Shown: positions 1 to 6,484 of the stretch, one piece after another | Numbering within the stretch: the first letter of the stretch is position 1 | Layout: each line of letters starts with the position of its first letter | Assembly (NCBI GenBank): GCA_003152975.1 | Contig: PMBP01000212.1 | Span: 1,112 to 8,251, forward strand | From: Phycisphaerales bacterium | Lineage (GTDB): Bacteria; Planctomycetota; Phycisphaerae; Sedimentisphaerales; Anaerohalosphaeraceae | Reading direction: 5' to 3' | Length of the DNA stretch: 7,140 bases | Program-made: the position numbers and the translations under genes | Notes under the pieces: generated by a model | The model's input: only the letters and a program-made list of their open reading frames with translations | The model's database searches: none | What the model was told of the DNA's origin: nothing

Positions 1-470
1 GTGTGGCCGGGGGCGCGTTGCTCCATAAATTCGGTGAAGATGCCGGCATTGTAGGCATCATGCCACTCGGGTGCCAGTTCGGCGAACAACCGCGTTCGCA
101 TATTGCGGCTGGACCAATAGGGGATGACCTTGTCGGCGTAGATCGTCAGGCAGTCGTCATCGACGAGGTAACGGGTCTTGGGGCGGGTGCCGAGGATCCG
201 CAGGTCTTCCAGCGAGTGGCAGGTCAGTTCGGGGTAGGTGGGCACCAACTTGGGAGCGGGACCCCGCTGGCCGACAATTAATTCGTCTTCTCCGATGTAG
301 ATTGTCTTGTGTTCGCAGAGATGGAGAAACGACTTGGCCCGCATGATCGGGACCGGATAGAGGCCGTCGTTGGCGGCGTAGAACTCAGTCATCAGCCGCG
401 CCCGTTCAGGACTGATCCGCGGGATGGCATCGAGACTTTGTTTTCGCAGGCGGGCGGTTCGTTCGTTCAT
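1..470 (-). CDS. hypD: Glycyl radical enzyme, probable trans-4-hydroxy-L-proline dehydratase (5' part; runs off left edge)
   Basis: Only the first 156 complete codons are present; the gene continues beyond position 1. Enzymes of this family are about 780-850 residues, so the catalytic Cys loop and the C-terminal glycyl radical loop are outside the window. The N-terminal pyruvate formate-lyase-like domain is clear: MTEFYAANDG (27-36), GEDELIVGQRG (60-70), PTYPELTCHSLEDL (77-90) and FTEFMEQRAPGH (145-156). Compared from memory with Clostridioides difficile HypD, the match is close throughout and F148 and H156 fall at HypD F152 and H160, which I recall as active-site residues. HypD removes water from trans-4-hydroxy-L-proline to give (S)-1-pyrroline-5-carboxylate in the cytoplasm. 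The ATG at 470 is preceded by GGAGGT six bases upstream, inside the last codons of the activase gene. The activase next door fixes the GRE class; the proline-peptide genes upstream support the substrate. Another GRE dehydratase remains possible. This is not the unrelated hydrogenase maturation HypD. Confidence 0.85.
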   Translation of the reverse strand, partial: MNERTARLRKQSLDAIPRISPERARLMTEFYAANDGLYPVPIMRAKSFLHLCEHKTIYIGEDELIVGQRGPAPKLVPTYPELTCHSLEDLRILGTRPKTRYLVDDDCLTIYADKVIPYWSSRNMRTRLFAELAPEWHDAYNAGIFTEFMEQRAPGH

Positions 471-473
471 GCG

Positions 474-1400
474 TTAACCTCCGATGGTAGCGACAAGCCC
501 GCGGGCGGCAAACCGCTGACGCAGGGATTCCATGTATTCCGGGTTTGGTTGTTCGGTATTTTCAAGAGGATATGGCTTACCGAGCCGTTTGAATTTGGCG
601 GCGGCGGTTTTGTGATAGGGCAGCAGGCACACTTGACGGATTGCGGGAAGTGTCGCGGCCAGGTCCGCGATGGCGTCGAGATTGGCCGGGTCGTCGGTGA
701 TGGCCGGGATGATCGGGATCCGCAGCCAGAGATTCCGGTGAACCTTGGCCAGCGTCGTCAAGTTCTCCAGAATCAGCCGGTTGGATACGCCGGTGTAGCG
801 GATGTGCGTTTGGTCGTCCATCAGCTTCAGGTCAAAGAGGAACAACTCGGTCAGCTCGGCCAGCGAGAGGAGGTCTTCCTGCCGGCCAAAGCCGGAGGTA
901 TCGACGGCGGTGTGGATGTCCTGATCCCTGCAGCGGGAAAGGAGATTCCGGACGAAGGGGGCCTGGGACAACGGCTCCCCGCCGGAGAACGACACGCCTC
1001 CTCCGGAGTCGTTGTAGAAGATGCGGTCTTTGAGGATTTCTGTCATAACCTCGGTTTCCGTCATTTCCCGGCCGATCACTCGCCGCGAACCGGTGGGGCA
1101 AACCGGAATGCAAGCCCCGCAATGACAACATGTTATCGTTTTTGTCTCGTCCGCCTCGGCCGCAAGCGTCGACTTACAGGCGGGGCATATCAACCGGCAC
1201 CGGCCGCAGTCGATGCAGCCGTCGTAAATCACCACCTGCGGCTGGGTCTCCAACCCTTCCGGGTTGTGGCACCACCAGCAGCGAAGGGGGCATCCCTTCA
1301 AGAAAACGGTGGTCCGGATCCCGGGCCCATCGTGCACGGAATACCGCTGAATGTTGAAAATTACGCCCTTTTGAGCAGGTTGTTCAGGCCGAAAAGTCAT
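474..1400 (-). CDS. Glycyl-radical enzyme activating protein (radical SAM, PflA/HypE type)
   Basis: A 308-residue cytoplasmic radical SAM enzyme that uses S-adenosylmethionine and a [4Fe-4S] cluster to place a stable glycyl radical on its partner. The N-terminal hallmark SVHDGPGIRTTVFLKGC (21-37) leads into the radical SAM motif C37-x3-C41-x2-C44. Two ferredoxin-type motifs follow: C62-x2-C65-x2-C68-x3-C72 and C91-x2-C94-x2-C97-x3-C101. This two-cluster insert marks activases of dehydratase-type GREs, as opposed to the shorter formate-lyase activase. YNDSGGGVSFSGGEP (129-143) carries the SAM-binding GGE; DTSG (167-170), DLKLMD (190-195) and RYTG (201-204) are further family motifs. Its stop lies three bases before the GRE start, so the partner is almost certainly that enzyme, making this a HypE-like activase. 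The start at 1400 adds about ten residues before the usual N-terminus; no better start exists in frame. There is no clear ribosome binding site. Confidence 0.95.
   Translation of the reverse strand: MTFRPEQPAQKGVIFNIQRYSVHDGPGIRTTVFLKGCPLRCWWCHNPEGLETQPQVVIYDGCIDCGRCRLICPACKSTLAAEADETKTITCCHCGACIPVCPTGSRRVIGREMTETEVMTEILKDRIFYNDSGGGVSFSGGEPLSQAPFVRNLLSRCRDQDIHTAVDTSGFGRQEDLLSLAELTELFLFDLKLMDDQTHIRYTGVSNRLILENLTTLAKVHRNLWLRIPIIPAITDDPANLDAIADLAATLPAIRQVCLLPYHKTAAAKFKRLGKPYPLENTEQPNPEYMESLRQRFAARGLVATIGG
478..483 (-). promoter_or_regulatory. Shine-Dalgarno GGAGGT of the GRE gene, embedded in the activase C-terminus
   Basis: On the minus strand GGAGGT is followed by TAACGC and then the ATG at 470, a spacing of six bases. 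The same six bases are the final two glycine codons of the activase (GGA GGT, then the TAA stop). A ribosome finishing the activase therefore ends on the GRE ribosome binding site, which suggests translational coupling. The strong site also fixes the GRE start. Confidence 0.8.
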
Positions 1401-1413
1401 AAAATCTGAGATT

Positions 1414-1419
1414 ATTATA
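1414..1419 (-). promoter_or_regulatory. Possible internal -10 box (TATAAT) before the activase
   Basis: The minus strand reads a perfect TATAAT in the 59-base gap between the prolidase-type gene and the activase, the widest gap in the gene set. No convincing -35 box sits 16-18 bases upstream; the hexamers there match the consensus at only about two of six positions. If used, transcription would begin about seven bases before the activase ATG, giving a nearly leaderless message, in keeping with the lack of a Shine-Dalgarno there. The gap is AT-rich, so chance is a real alternative. Confidence 0.25.
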
Positions 1420-1459
1420 ACGAAAAGGGCTTATCGAATACAGGGAAATGGTGCCGGTG

Positions 1460-2875
1460 TTAATATGGGGAATCTTTGCGGGATTGCTCGGATAGGATCA
1501 TTTCCTCCAGTTGCTGGGCTGTGGAGGGGAAAGCGGGGCCGAGAATCGCGCAACTGCTTTCTGTAACGACAGTTACATCCTCGATGCGGATACCGCCGAA
1601 ATCACGCCATGCCTGAAGTGCGTCATAATTGATGAAGTCGCGGCATTGGTTGCGGGCCTGCCAGCGGTCGATCTGGTCGGGGATGAGGTAGATGCCGGGT
1701 TCGACGGTGACGACAAATCCGGGCTGGAGGGCCTTGGCCAGACGGAGGGACCGCCAGCCGAAGGTGGGATTGCGGCGGATGGTGTCGGTGTAGCCGACGA
1801 AGTCTTCGCCGAGGCCCTCCATGTCGTGGACATCCAGGCCGAGCATGTGGCCCAGGCCGCACGGGAAAAAGAGGGTGTGGGCGCCAGCCGCGACGGCCTG
1901 GTCGGGGTCACCCTTCATCAGCTCCATCGCAGTCATGCCCCGGGCCAACTCGACGCAGGCAAGGCGGTGGACTGCGCGGAACTCGACGCCGGGCTTCATC
2001 GCGGCGATGGCCGCTCGCTGGGCACGGTGAACGATTGCGTAGATATCCTTCTGGCGGGCCGTGAAGCGACCGCCGACGGGCAGGGTGCGGGTGATGTCGC
2101 CGGTGTAGTGCAGGGGGGTTTCGCCGCCGATATCACAGACGAGCAGATGGCCGGGCTGCAGAGTCTCGGTGCACACGCGATTGTGCAGGACTTCGCCGTG
2201 GGTGGTGACGATCGAAATGAAACCCGGCATGCCGCCGTGCCATCGGCAGGCGTGATCGACGGCCGCGACGACCTGGTATTCGCGGATACCGGGGCGGGCG
2301 ACGCGGGCGGCGGCCCGTTGCATGGCATGGGTGATCTCGACGGCGGATTCGATCTGGCGAATTTCATCGGAGGACTTGATGGAGCGTTGTTCGACGACGG
2401 CGCGGATTAGCGGCTCGGAGCACTGATTCGGGATTTCATCGATAGGAATATCCAACAATCGGTGGAGCTGAATCGCGGTCTCCGGCCGGCAGGGGGGTAG
2501 GGTGTGGATCATGCGGCCCTGCTGTCGAGCTTGTCGGAGGATCTGCGGCAGTTGCTCGATCTGCATTGTGGACGAAATGCCGACCTGTTCGGCCTGCTCG
2601 CGAATTGTTGGTAGTGGGCCGGTCCAGACAATCGAGTCCTCCGTCGGGTCGGAACCGAAAACGATTTCGGTTCCGCTGTCGGCATCGAGGACCGCGGCCA
2701 TGCCGGGCTGATCGAGCCCGACAAAATAAAGAAAGCTGGTATCCTGATGAAAGGGATACGGATTGTCGACGTAATTCATCGGGGCATCGAGATGGCCGGG
2801 CAGCAGAATCAGGCCGGAACCAATCTGCGATATCAGCCGGCGGCGACGATTACGATAAACCTCTGCATGAAACAT
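1460..2875 (-). CDS. M24B metallopeptidase, prolidase-type (Xaa-Pro dipeptidase / aminopeptidase P family)
   Basis: A 471-residue two-metal peptidase that cuts the bond before proline (or hydroxyproline). The N-terminal AMP_N domain covers about 1-150 and the pita-bread M24 domain about 165-460. All five metal ligands are visible: D248 (CDIGGE), D260 (GDITRT), H343 (GLGHMLG), E392 (VEPGIY) and E432 (RIED). Catalytic histidines are H231 and H350. Two features favour prolidase over aminopeptidase P: R378, 14 residues before E392, at the position of human prolidase R398, which binds the dipeptide carboxylate; and a roughly 35-residue insert between GIYLI and FGGIRIED, present in PepQ and human prolidase but short in PepP. 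It has no signal peptide, so it acts in the cytoplasm. The M2 peptidase gene ends seven bases upstream; no strong ribosome binding site is seen, so coupling is likely. Automated annotation may well name it Xaa-Pro aminopeptidase. Confidence 0.93.
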   Translation of the reverse strand: MFHAEVYRNRRRRLISQIGSGLILLPGHLDAPMNYVDNPYPFHQDTSFLYFVGLDQPGMAAVLDADSGTEIVFGSDPTEDSIVWTGPLPTIREQAEQVGISSTMQIEQLPQILRQARQQGRMIHTLPPCRPETAIQLHRLLDIPIDEIPNQCSEPLIRAVVEQRSIKSSDEIRQIESAVEITHAMQRAAARVARPGIREYQVVAAVDHACRWHGGMPGFISIVTTHGEVLHNRVCTETLQPGHLLVCDIGGETPLHYTGDITRTLPVGGRFTARQKDIYAIVHRAQRAAIAAMKPGVEFRAVHRLACVELARGMTAMELMKGDPDQAVAAGAHTLFFPCGLGHMLGLDVHDMEGLGEDFVGYTDTIRRNPTFGWRSLRLAKALQPGFVVTVEPGIYLIPDQIDRWQARNQCRDFINYDALQAWRDFGGIRIEDVTVVTESSCAILGPAFPSTAQQLEEMILSEQSRKDSPY

Positions 2876-2882
2876 GGATGGA

Positions 2883-4556
2883 TCACTTCAGGAATTGTTC
2901 GACGAAATACTTGGCCGTCAGCGGCTCGCCCGTGGCGCGGCGGATGGTCTCGTTCCAAGTGTATTTGGCGCCGGGCCCAAAAACCTTGTCGCGGAAAAAT
3001 TTTCCGATCCGCGGATCGCCGACATAGCCGGGCTCTGAGCCGGCGGGCAGCTTGAGCACGGACTGAATCAGAGCATGGTCAAACTGCGAGGCCAGCAGCT
3101 CGCCGAGCATGTAGTTATGGTAGTAGCACGGCGCGGTCGTAAAGTGCAGCTTGGAGGCCCAGCCCGCGTCGGGCTTGCCGGGCGGACGGCGCATGAACTG
3201 ATACTTCTCGACCAGGTCCCACCACAGCGTGTTGAGGTCCTGCTCCGGATCGGCGTACAAGGCCTTCTCGAAGTTCCACATGACCAGTGCCCAGCGGGCA
3301 AAGAGGATCTCCTGGAACTGGAAGTACTTGCGGGTGACCGGTTCGATCTGCTTGCGCTGCTCGTCGGAAAGATTGAGCATCGCCTGCATCCACGCCGGAT
3401 TGCGGCTGAGCCGCCCGAAGAACATCGCAACCGACTCGGTCATGAAGCTGTGGGCCGGTTCGCGAAGCAGCCAGCTTTCGCGGCGGTCGTGGTACTTGCT
3501 GTAGAGGGCGTGGCCGACTTCGTGCAGGAGGGTCTCCATCCATCGCTCGGTATTTTGGAGATTAGCCAGCACGCGAACATCCCCCTTGCGATCGATGTCG
3601 GTACCGTAAGCGTGGGGATACTTGCCCTCGCGGTCATAGAGGTCGCTGCGGGTGATGATGTCATCGACGGGCAGATCGACGCCCGCATAGTAGTCGATTG
3701 TCAGTTTCTTGACATCGCGGTCTTTGTAGAAGGCGTCCAGGTCAATGCCATAGATCAGCGGCGTCCGCTGAAAGAATGGATCGTGATAATGCCACGGCAT
3801 CAGCTCGCCGACGCCGATCCCATACCAAGCCGCCAGCGCTACATCCAACTCTTCCTTCATTTTCCGATACGGTTCGCGGGTCAGATCGTCAATCTCCTGA
3901 AAGATGCGATCCAACTCGGCGACATCCTGTTCGCCGGTGACGATCGTCATCTCGTGGAAATTCGTAAAGCCGAGCTGCTTTGCCGCCCGATTCCGTAAGC
4001 GGATCAGTTTGAGAAAATCGTCGAGGATCGCGTTGCCGACCTGCTTGCTGGCCTGCCACGCCTGCTGTCGCTTGGGCGTATTCTTCTCCAGCGTCATTAG
4101 GTCGTAGATCTCGCTCATGGTGACCTTGCGACCGTCGATGGTCCCGCGGTAATTGTTGTAGTTTTCCTGCACGCGGGTATCGAGTTCCACGATCTGCCGC
4201 ATCAGGTCTGCCGGGATCTGGTTGCTCAGGTAAGCCAGGTAGAGCTTGTCGATCTGACGAGCCAGAATGGGGTCCTTGAGACCGGCGGTCCGGAAGGCCT
4301 TGACGCGCTTGAAGTCCTCGGGGTTTTGATAGACCTGCCGGAGCTGGACCTGGAGTTGCTCGAATTTCTTGAAATCCTCCGATTTTCCGATGGTCGTCGC
4401 GTCCCAATAGGCCCGGTTAATCTGAGTGGAAACCGGTTCGACCTGCGCGATGTGTCGGTCAATGAAGGCCTGTGCCTGCTGATCGGCGGCCGGGCCCTGG
4501 CATCCGGCCAGCAACACCGCCAACAGGGCGATCAAGGATAAGATGGTTGTTTTCAT
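2883..4556 (-). CDS. M2-family (ACE-like) zinc metallopeptidase, lipoprotein
   Basis: A 557-residue zinc peptidase, probably a peptidyl-dipeptidase that releases C-terminal dipeptides. Residues 1-19 are a lipoprotein signal with K2, a hydrophobic core and the lipobox LAGC (C19 lipidated). Q20 at +2 suggests outer-membrane sorting in a Gram-negative cell. The zinc site is H345-E-V-G-H349 with E374 as third ligand. The stretch LLREPAHSFMTES (363-375) resembles the ALREG-F-HEA segment of angiotensin-converting enzyme. KLHFTTAP followed by Y478, Y479 and Y482 resembles the ACE segment with substrate-binding H513, Y520 and Y523. The helical N-terminal half is typical of M2. M3 oligopeptidases share the HExxH plus Glu layout and are the main alternative; the H349-E374 spacing is like M3, but the surrounding residues fit M2 better. 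The gene lies between a peptide carrier (23 bases upstream) and a proline peptidase (7 bases downstream). Confidence 0.92.
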   Translation of the reverse strand: MKTTILSLIALLAVLLAGCQGPAADQQAQAFIDRHIAQVEPVSTQINRAYWDATTIGKSEDFKKFEQLQVQLRQVYQNPEDFKRVKAFRTAGLKDPILARQIDKLYLAYLSNQIPADLMRQIVELDTRVQENYNNYRGTIDGRKVTMSEIYDLMTLEKNTPKRQQAWQASKQVGNAILDDFLKLIRLRNRAAKQLGFTNFHEMTIVTGEQDVAELDRIFQEIDDLTREPYRKMKEELDVALAAWYGIGVGELMPWHYHDPFFQRTPLIYGIDLDAFYKDRDVKKLTIDYYAGVDLPVDDIITRSDLYDREGKYPHAYGTDIDRKGDVRVLANLQNTERWMETLLHEVGHALYSKYHDRRESWLLREPAHSFMTESVAMFFGRLSRNPAWMQAMLNLSDEQRKQIEPVTRKYFQFQEILFARWALVMWNFEKALYADPEQDLNTLWWDLVEKYQFMRRPPGKPDAGWASKLHFTTAPCYYHNYMLGELLASQFDHALIQSVLKLPAGSEPGYVGDPRIGKFFRDKVFGPGAKYTWNETIRRATGEPLTAKYFVEQFLK

Positions 4557-4579
4557 AGCGATATCCGATTAAATGGTTA

Positions 4580-6076
4580 TTATTTTACATCTTTCATCAG
4601 TGACTTGATAGGCTTGGTGAAGACCAGGGACAAGCCCCCGACTCCCAGCGCCATGATAACGATTTGAAGATACCGGGCCGACATCTGGGCGGCCGAGTCC
4701 GTGCTGACCTTTCCGGCCACCAGCCCCGCGATCAGATTGCCCAGCGAGGTTGCCAGAAACCAGATGCCCATCATCTGCCCGACCAATCGGCGGGGTGCCA
4801 GTTTGGTCACCGAACTGAGACCGACGGGACTTAGGCAAAGCTCGCCCAGGGAGTGAAAGAGGTAGGTGGCAATGAGCCAGGTGGGCCAGACTTTCCCGCC
4901 GTCGCCGACCAGCTTGGACGCCGCGGCCATGATCAGAAAACCCATTGCCAGCAGCCCCAGGCCCAGGGCAAACTTCGTGGTCAGCGTCAGATCCCGATTC
5001 CGCCGCGCCAGCGACATCCACACCATGGCCACCAGCGGCGCCAGCGAGATGATGAAGATCGGATTGACCGACTGGAACCAGCCGGCGGGAATCTCGAAAC
5101 CGCCGAACATCCGTTGCGTGTATTCCTTGGCAAACAGGTTCAGCGACGATCCGGCCTGCTCGAAACCCGACCAAAACATGGCCGAGGAGACAAACAATAC
5201 GGCGATCACCGCAAGGCGTTTTTTCTCCGTCCCATCGAGGCCGAACAACAGAAAGGCACAGCCAAAGAAAACCAGCGCCACCGAGACGATCACATAGGTC
5301 GTGTCCTGGGCCAGGGCCAGGGGATTGATGCGGAGTATCCCGCTCCAGGCCAGTGCCACAACCAGGACGATCGCCCCGACAAAGCCGCCGAGCAGCAGCC
5401 AATCCATTCGGGTCGCGCCTTCCCGCCGGCCCGGATACCGCCCGCATTCGCCGAGGTGCTTGGCCGAGAGCCGGAATTGAATCAGGCCCAGCACCATACC
5501 GACGCCGGCAGCGGCAAAGCCGTAGTTCCAGTTCAACTTCTTGTTCTCGCCGAGGTAGCTTGCGATCAGCGGTCCCAGCATGGCGCCCAGATTGATGCCC
5601 ATGTAAAAAATGGTCAAGCCGGCGTCGCGTCGGGCGCCGCCTTCCGGATAGAGATCGCCGACGATAGCGCTGACATTGGGCTTGAGCAACCCGGTTCCCA
5701 GTACGCCCAGGACCAAGCCCAGGTAAATCGCATTGCCAGGGGCGAACGCAAGGGTGAATTGTCCTGCCGCGATCAGGATGCCGCCATACCAGACCGACCG
5801 TTGCGCGCCGAGGAATCGATCCGCCACCCAGCCGCCCGGCAGCGCCGCCAAGTACACGCCCGCCGTGTAGAGACCATAAATAGCCGTGGCAACTGACTTC
5901 GACATGCCCTGGCCGCCACGAGTCGCATCCACCAGAAACAGCACCAGCAGGGCTCGCATGCCATAGTAACTGAATCGCTCCCACATCTCGGTCAGGAACA
6001 AGGTGTAAAGACCACGCGGGTGGCCTTGAGGGATGACGGCGTTGGCGGCGCCGGAACTTAGGGGCGAATTCGACAT
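4580..6076 (-). CDS. POT-family proton-dependent di/tripeptide transporter
   Basis: A 498-residue inner-membrane carrier of the PTR2/POT branch of the major facilitator superfamily, importing di- and tripeptides with protons. Diagnostic motifs: E30-x2-E33-R34 followed by FSYYGMRALLVLFL (35-48); GGWVADRFLG (81-90); GTGLLKPNVS (127-136) with K132; FYMGINLGAMLGP (157-169); FWSGFEQAGSSLNLFA (301-316) with E306 in TM7; and GELCLSPVGLS (411-421) with E412 in TM10. All charged residues tied to proton coupling and peptide ends in characterised POTs (E30, E33, R34, K132, E306, E412) are present, so it should be active. Hydrophobic segments suggest 14 helices, the usual bacterial POT number. The ATG at 6076 has AAGGGA upstream at about 9-10 bases. 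It is the first gene of the minus-strand set and is close to E. coli Dtp proteins in plan; sequence alone does not set the preferred peptide. Confidence 0.96.
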   Translation of the reverse strand: MSNSPLSSGAANAVIPQGHPRGLYTLFLTEMWERFSYYGMRALLVLFLVDATRGGQGMSKSVATAIYGLYTAGVYLAALPGGWVADRFLGAQRSVWYGGILIAAGQFTLAFAPGNAIYLGLVLGVLGTGLLKPNVSAIVGDLYPEGGARRDAGLTIFYMGINLGAMLGPLIASYLGENKKLNWNYGFAAAGVGMVLGLIQFRLSAKHLGECGRYPGRREGATRMDWLLLGGFVGAIVLVVALAWSGILRINPLALAQDTTYVIVSVALVFFGCAFLLFGLDGTEKKRLAVIAVLFVSSAMFWSGFEQAGSSLNLFAKEYTQRMFGGFEIPAGWFQSVNPIFIISLAPLVAMVWMSLARRNRDLTLTTKFALGLGLLAMGFLIMAAASKLVGDGGKVWPTWLIATYLFHSLGELCLSPVGLSSVTKLAPRRLVGQMMGIWFLATSLGNLIAGLVAGKVSTDSAAQMSARYLQIVIMALGVGGLSLVFTKPIKSLMKDVK

Positions 6077-6129
6077 ACGATGGATTCCCTTGATTCATCT
6101 GTTTCACGGTTCATCAGATCGCTTAGCAT

Positions 6130-6158
6130 AGTGTAGTCGCAAGACCGTTTCCAATCAA
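6130..6158 (-). promoter_or_regulatory. Candidate sigma70-type promoter of the peptide-utilisation genes
   Basis: The minus strand shows TTGATT (6158-6153, four of six with TTGACA), a 17-base spacer, and TACACT (6135-6130, four of six with TATAAT). Transcription would start near 6123, leaving a leader of about 46 bases before the transporter ATG. An overlapping alternative is TTGGAA, 18 bases, TATGCT. The match is moderate, as expected for a regulated promoter. Confidence 0.45.
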
Positions 6159-6159
6159 T

Positions 6160-6187
6160 AACTATCCTCCGGGAACTATCTTCCGGG
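6160..6187 (-). repeat. Two tandem 14-base direct repeats abutting the -35 box, possible operator
   Basis: On the plus strand AACTATCCTCCGGG (6160-6173) is followed without a gap by AACTATCTTCCGGG (6174-6187), differing at one base. On the minus strand the pair sits upstream of the candidate -35 box with one base between. Two phased copies next to a -35 box is the classic place for an activator. The second copy also overlaps a small odd-length palindrome, CTTCC-G-GGAAG (6180-6190). The repeat is seen; the binding role is inferred. Confidence 0.5.
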
Positions 6188-6236
6188 AAGTCGGTCATGA
6201 AAAGGTGTGGATGATATCTCCGGCACTGGGAACCTG

Positions 6237-6288
6237 TATCATTCCCGCTAACGGCCTACCCTCGAACGGATGGGGGGTGGGAATCCAT
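6237..6288 (-). repeat. REP-like dispersed repeat unit A
   Basis: The plus strand begins TATCATTCCCGC and ends TGGGAATCCAT, so the ends form an inverted repeat (ATTCCC / GGGAAT). This is the layout of the widespread bacterial palindromic units that start with GTCATTCCCGC and end with GGGAATCCAG. Units A and C share orientation; B is opposite. Confidence 0.55.
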
Positions 6289-6298
6289 ATCGTGTGTT

Positions 6299-6330
6299 CT
6301 GGATGCCGGATCAAACCTGGCATGACAACG
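6299..6330 (+). repeat. REP-like dispersed repeat unit B
   Basis: It begins CTGGATGCCGG and ends CATGACAACG. Read in this direction it matches the reverse complement of unit C at both ends: 10 of 11 bases at the start and the last nine bases exactly, while the middle differs. Conserved ends with a variable centre are typical of REP-like elements. Confidence 0.6.
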
Positions 6331-6354
6331 GGGTTTCGTTGGCTTAGGGATTAT

Positions 6355-6385
6355 CGTTGTCATTGCGGCGAAGACCGGAATCCAG
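6355..6385 (-). repeat. REP-like dispersed repeat unit C
   Basis: The plus strand begins CGTTGTCATTGCGG and ends CCGGAATCCAG. It is inverted relative to unit B, with 24 bases between. B and C together can fold into a long imperfect hairpin with a perfect 9-base inner stem (6322-6330 with 6355-6363) and a 10-of-11 outer stem (6299-6309 with 6375-6385). Confidence 0.6.
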
Positions 6386-6449
6386 TTCTGTGAGATGCGC
6401 TTGCCGGAATATCGAACTCATGCTGACCCTGAATAGTCCATTTTCTCTC

Positions 6450-6477
6450 TTGCACGGGAACCGGAAGGTGATATAGT
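6450..6477 (+). promoter_or_regulatory. Candidate sigma70-type promoter of the slipin-like gene
   Basis: TTGCAC (6450-6455, three of six) is followed by 16 bases and TATAGT (6472-6477, five of six with TATAAT). The start site would be near 6484, giving a leader of about 66 bases before the ATG at 6550. The -10 box is good, the -35 box weak. Confidence 0.4.
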
Positions 6478-6484
6478 GACGATC

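Noticed and set aside
3..281. Plus-strand frame at the left edge
   Set aside because: Antisense to the HypD-like gene, whose frame gives conserved motifs throughout.
309..1409. Long plus-strand open frame (366 codons) opposite the activase
   Set aside because: It is antisense to a gene with complete radical SAM and ferredoxin motifs and shows no recognisable domain; long antisense frames are common in GC-rich DNA.
1511..2410. Plus-strand frame of 299 codons opposite the prolidase-type gene
   Set aside because: Gly/Asp/Ala-rich mirror of the real gene's codons; not protein-like.
3075..3998. Plus-strand frame of 307 codons opposite the M2 peptidase
   Set aside because: Antisense to a gene with a full zinc site; no own motif or ribosome binding site seen.
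4853..5896. Plus-strand frame of 347 codons opposite the transporter
   Set aside because: Low-complexity, Gln/Arg-rich shadow of the transporter codons with no domain.
4569..6107. Minus-strand open frame of 512 codons overlapping the transporter in another frame
   Set aside because: Its translation is rich in Arg, Gly and Pro with no hydrophobic pattern, while the 4580-6076 frame carries all POT motifs.
6299..6385. Long B/C hairpin as a transcription terminator
   Set aside because: It lies upstream of both divergent promoters, has a 24-base loop and no U-tract, so repeat-element origin explains it better.
6205..6393. Plus-strand frame of 62 codons in the intergenic region
   Set aside because: It spans the three REP-like units and has no ribosome binding site or domain.
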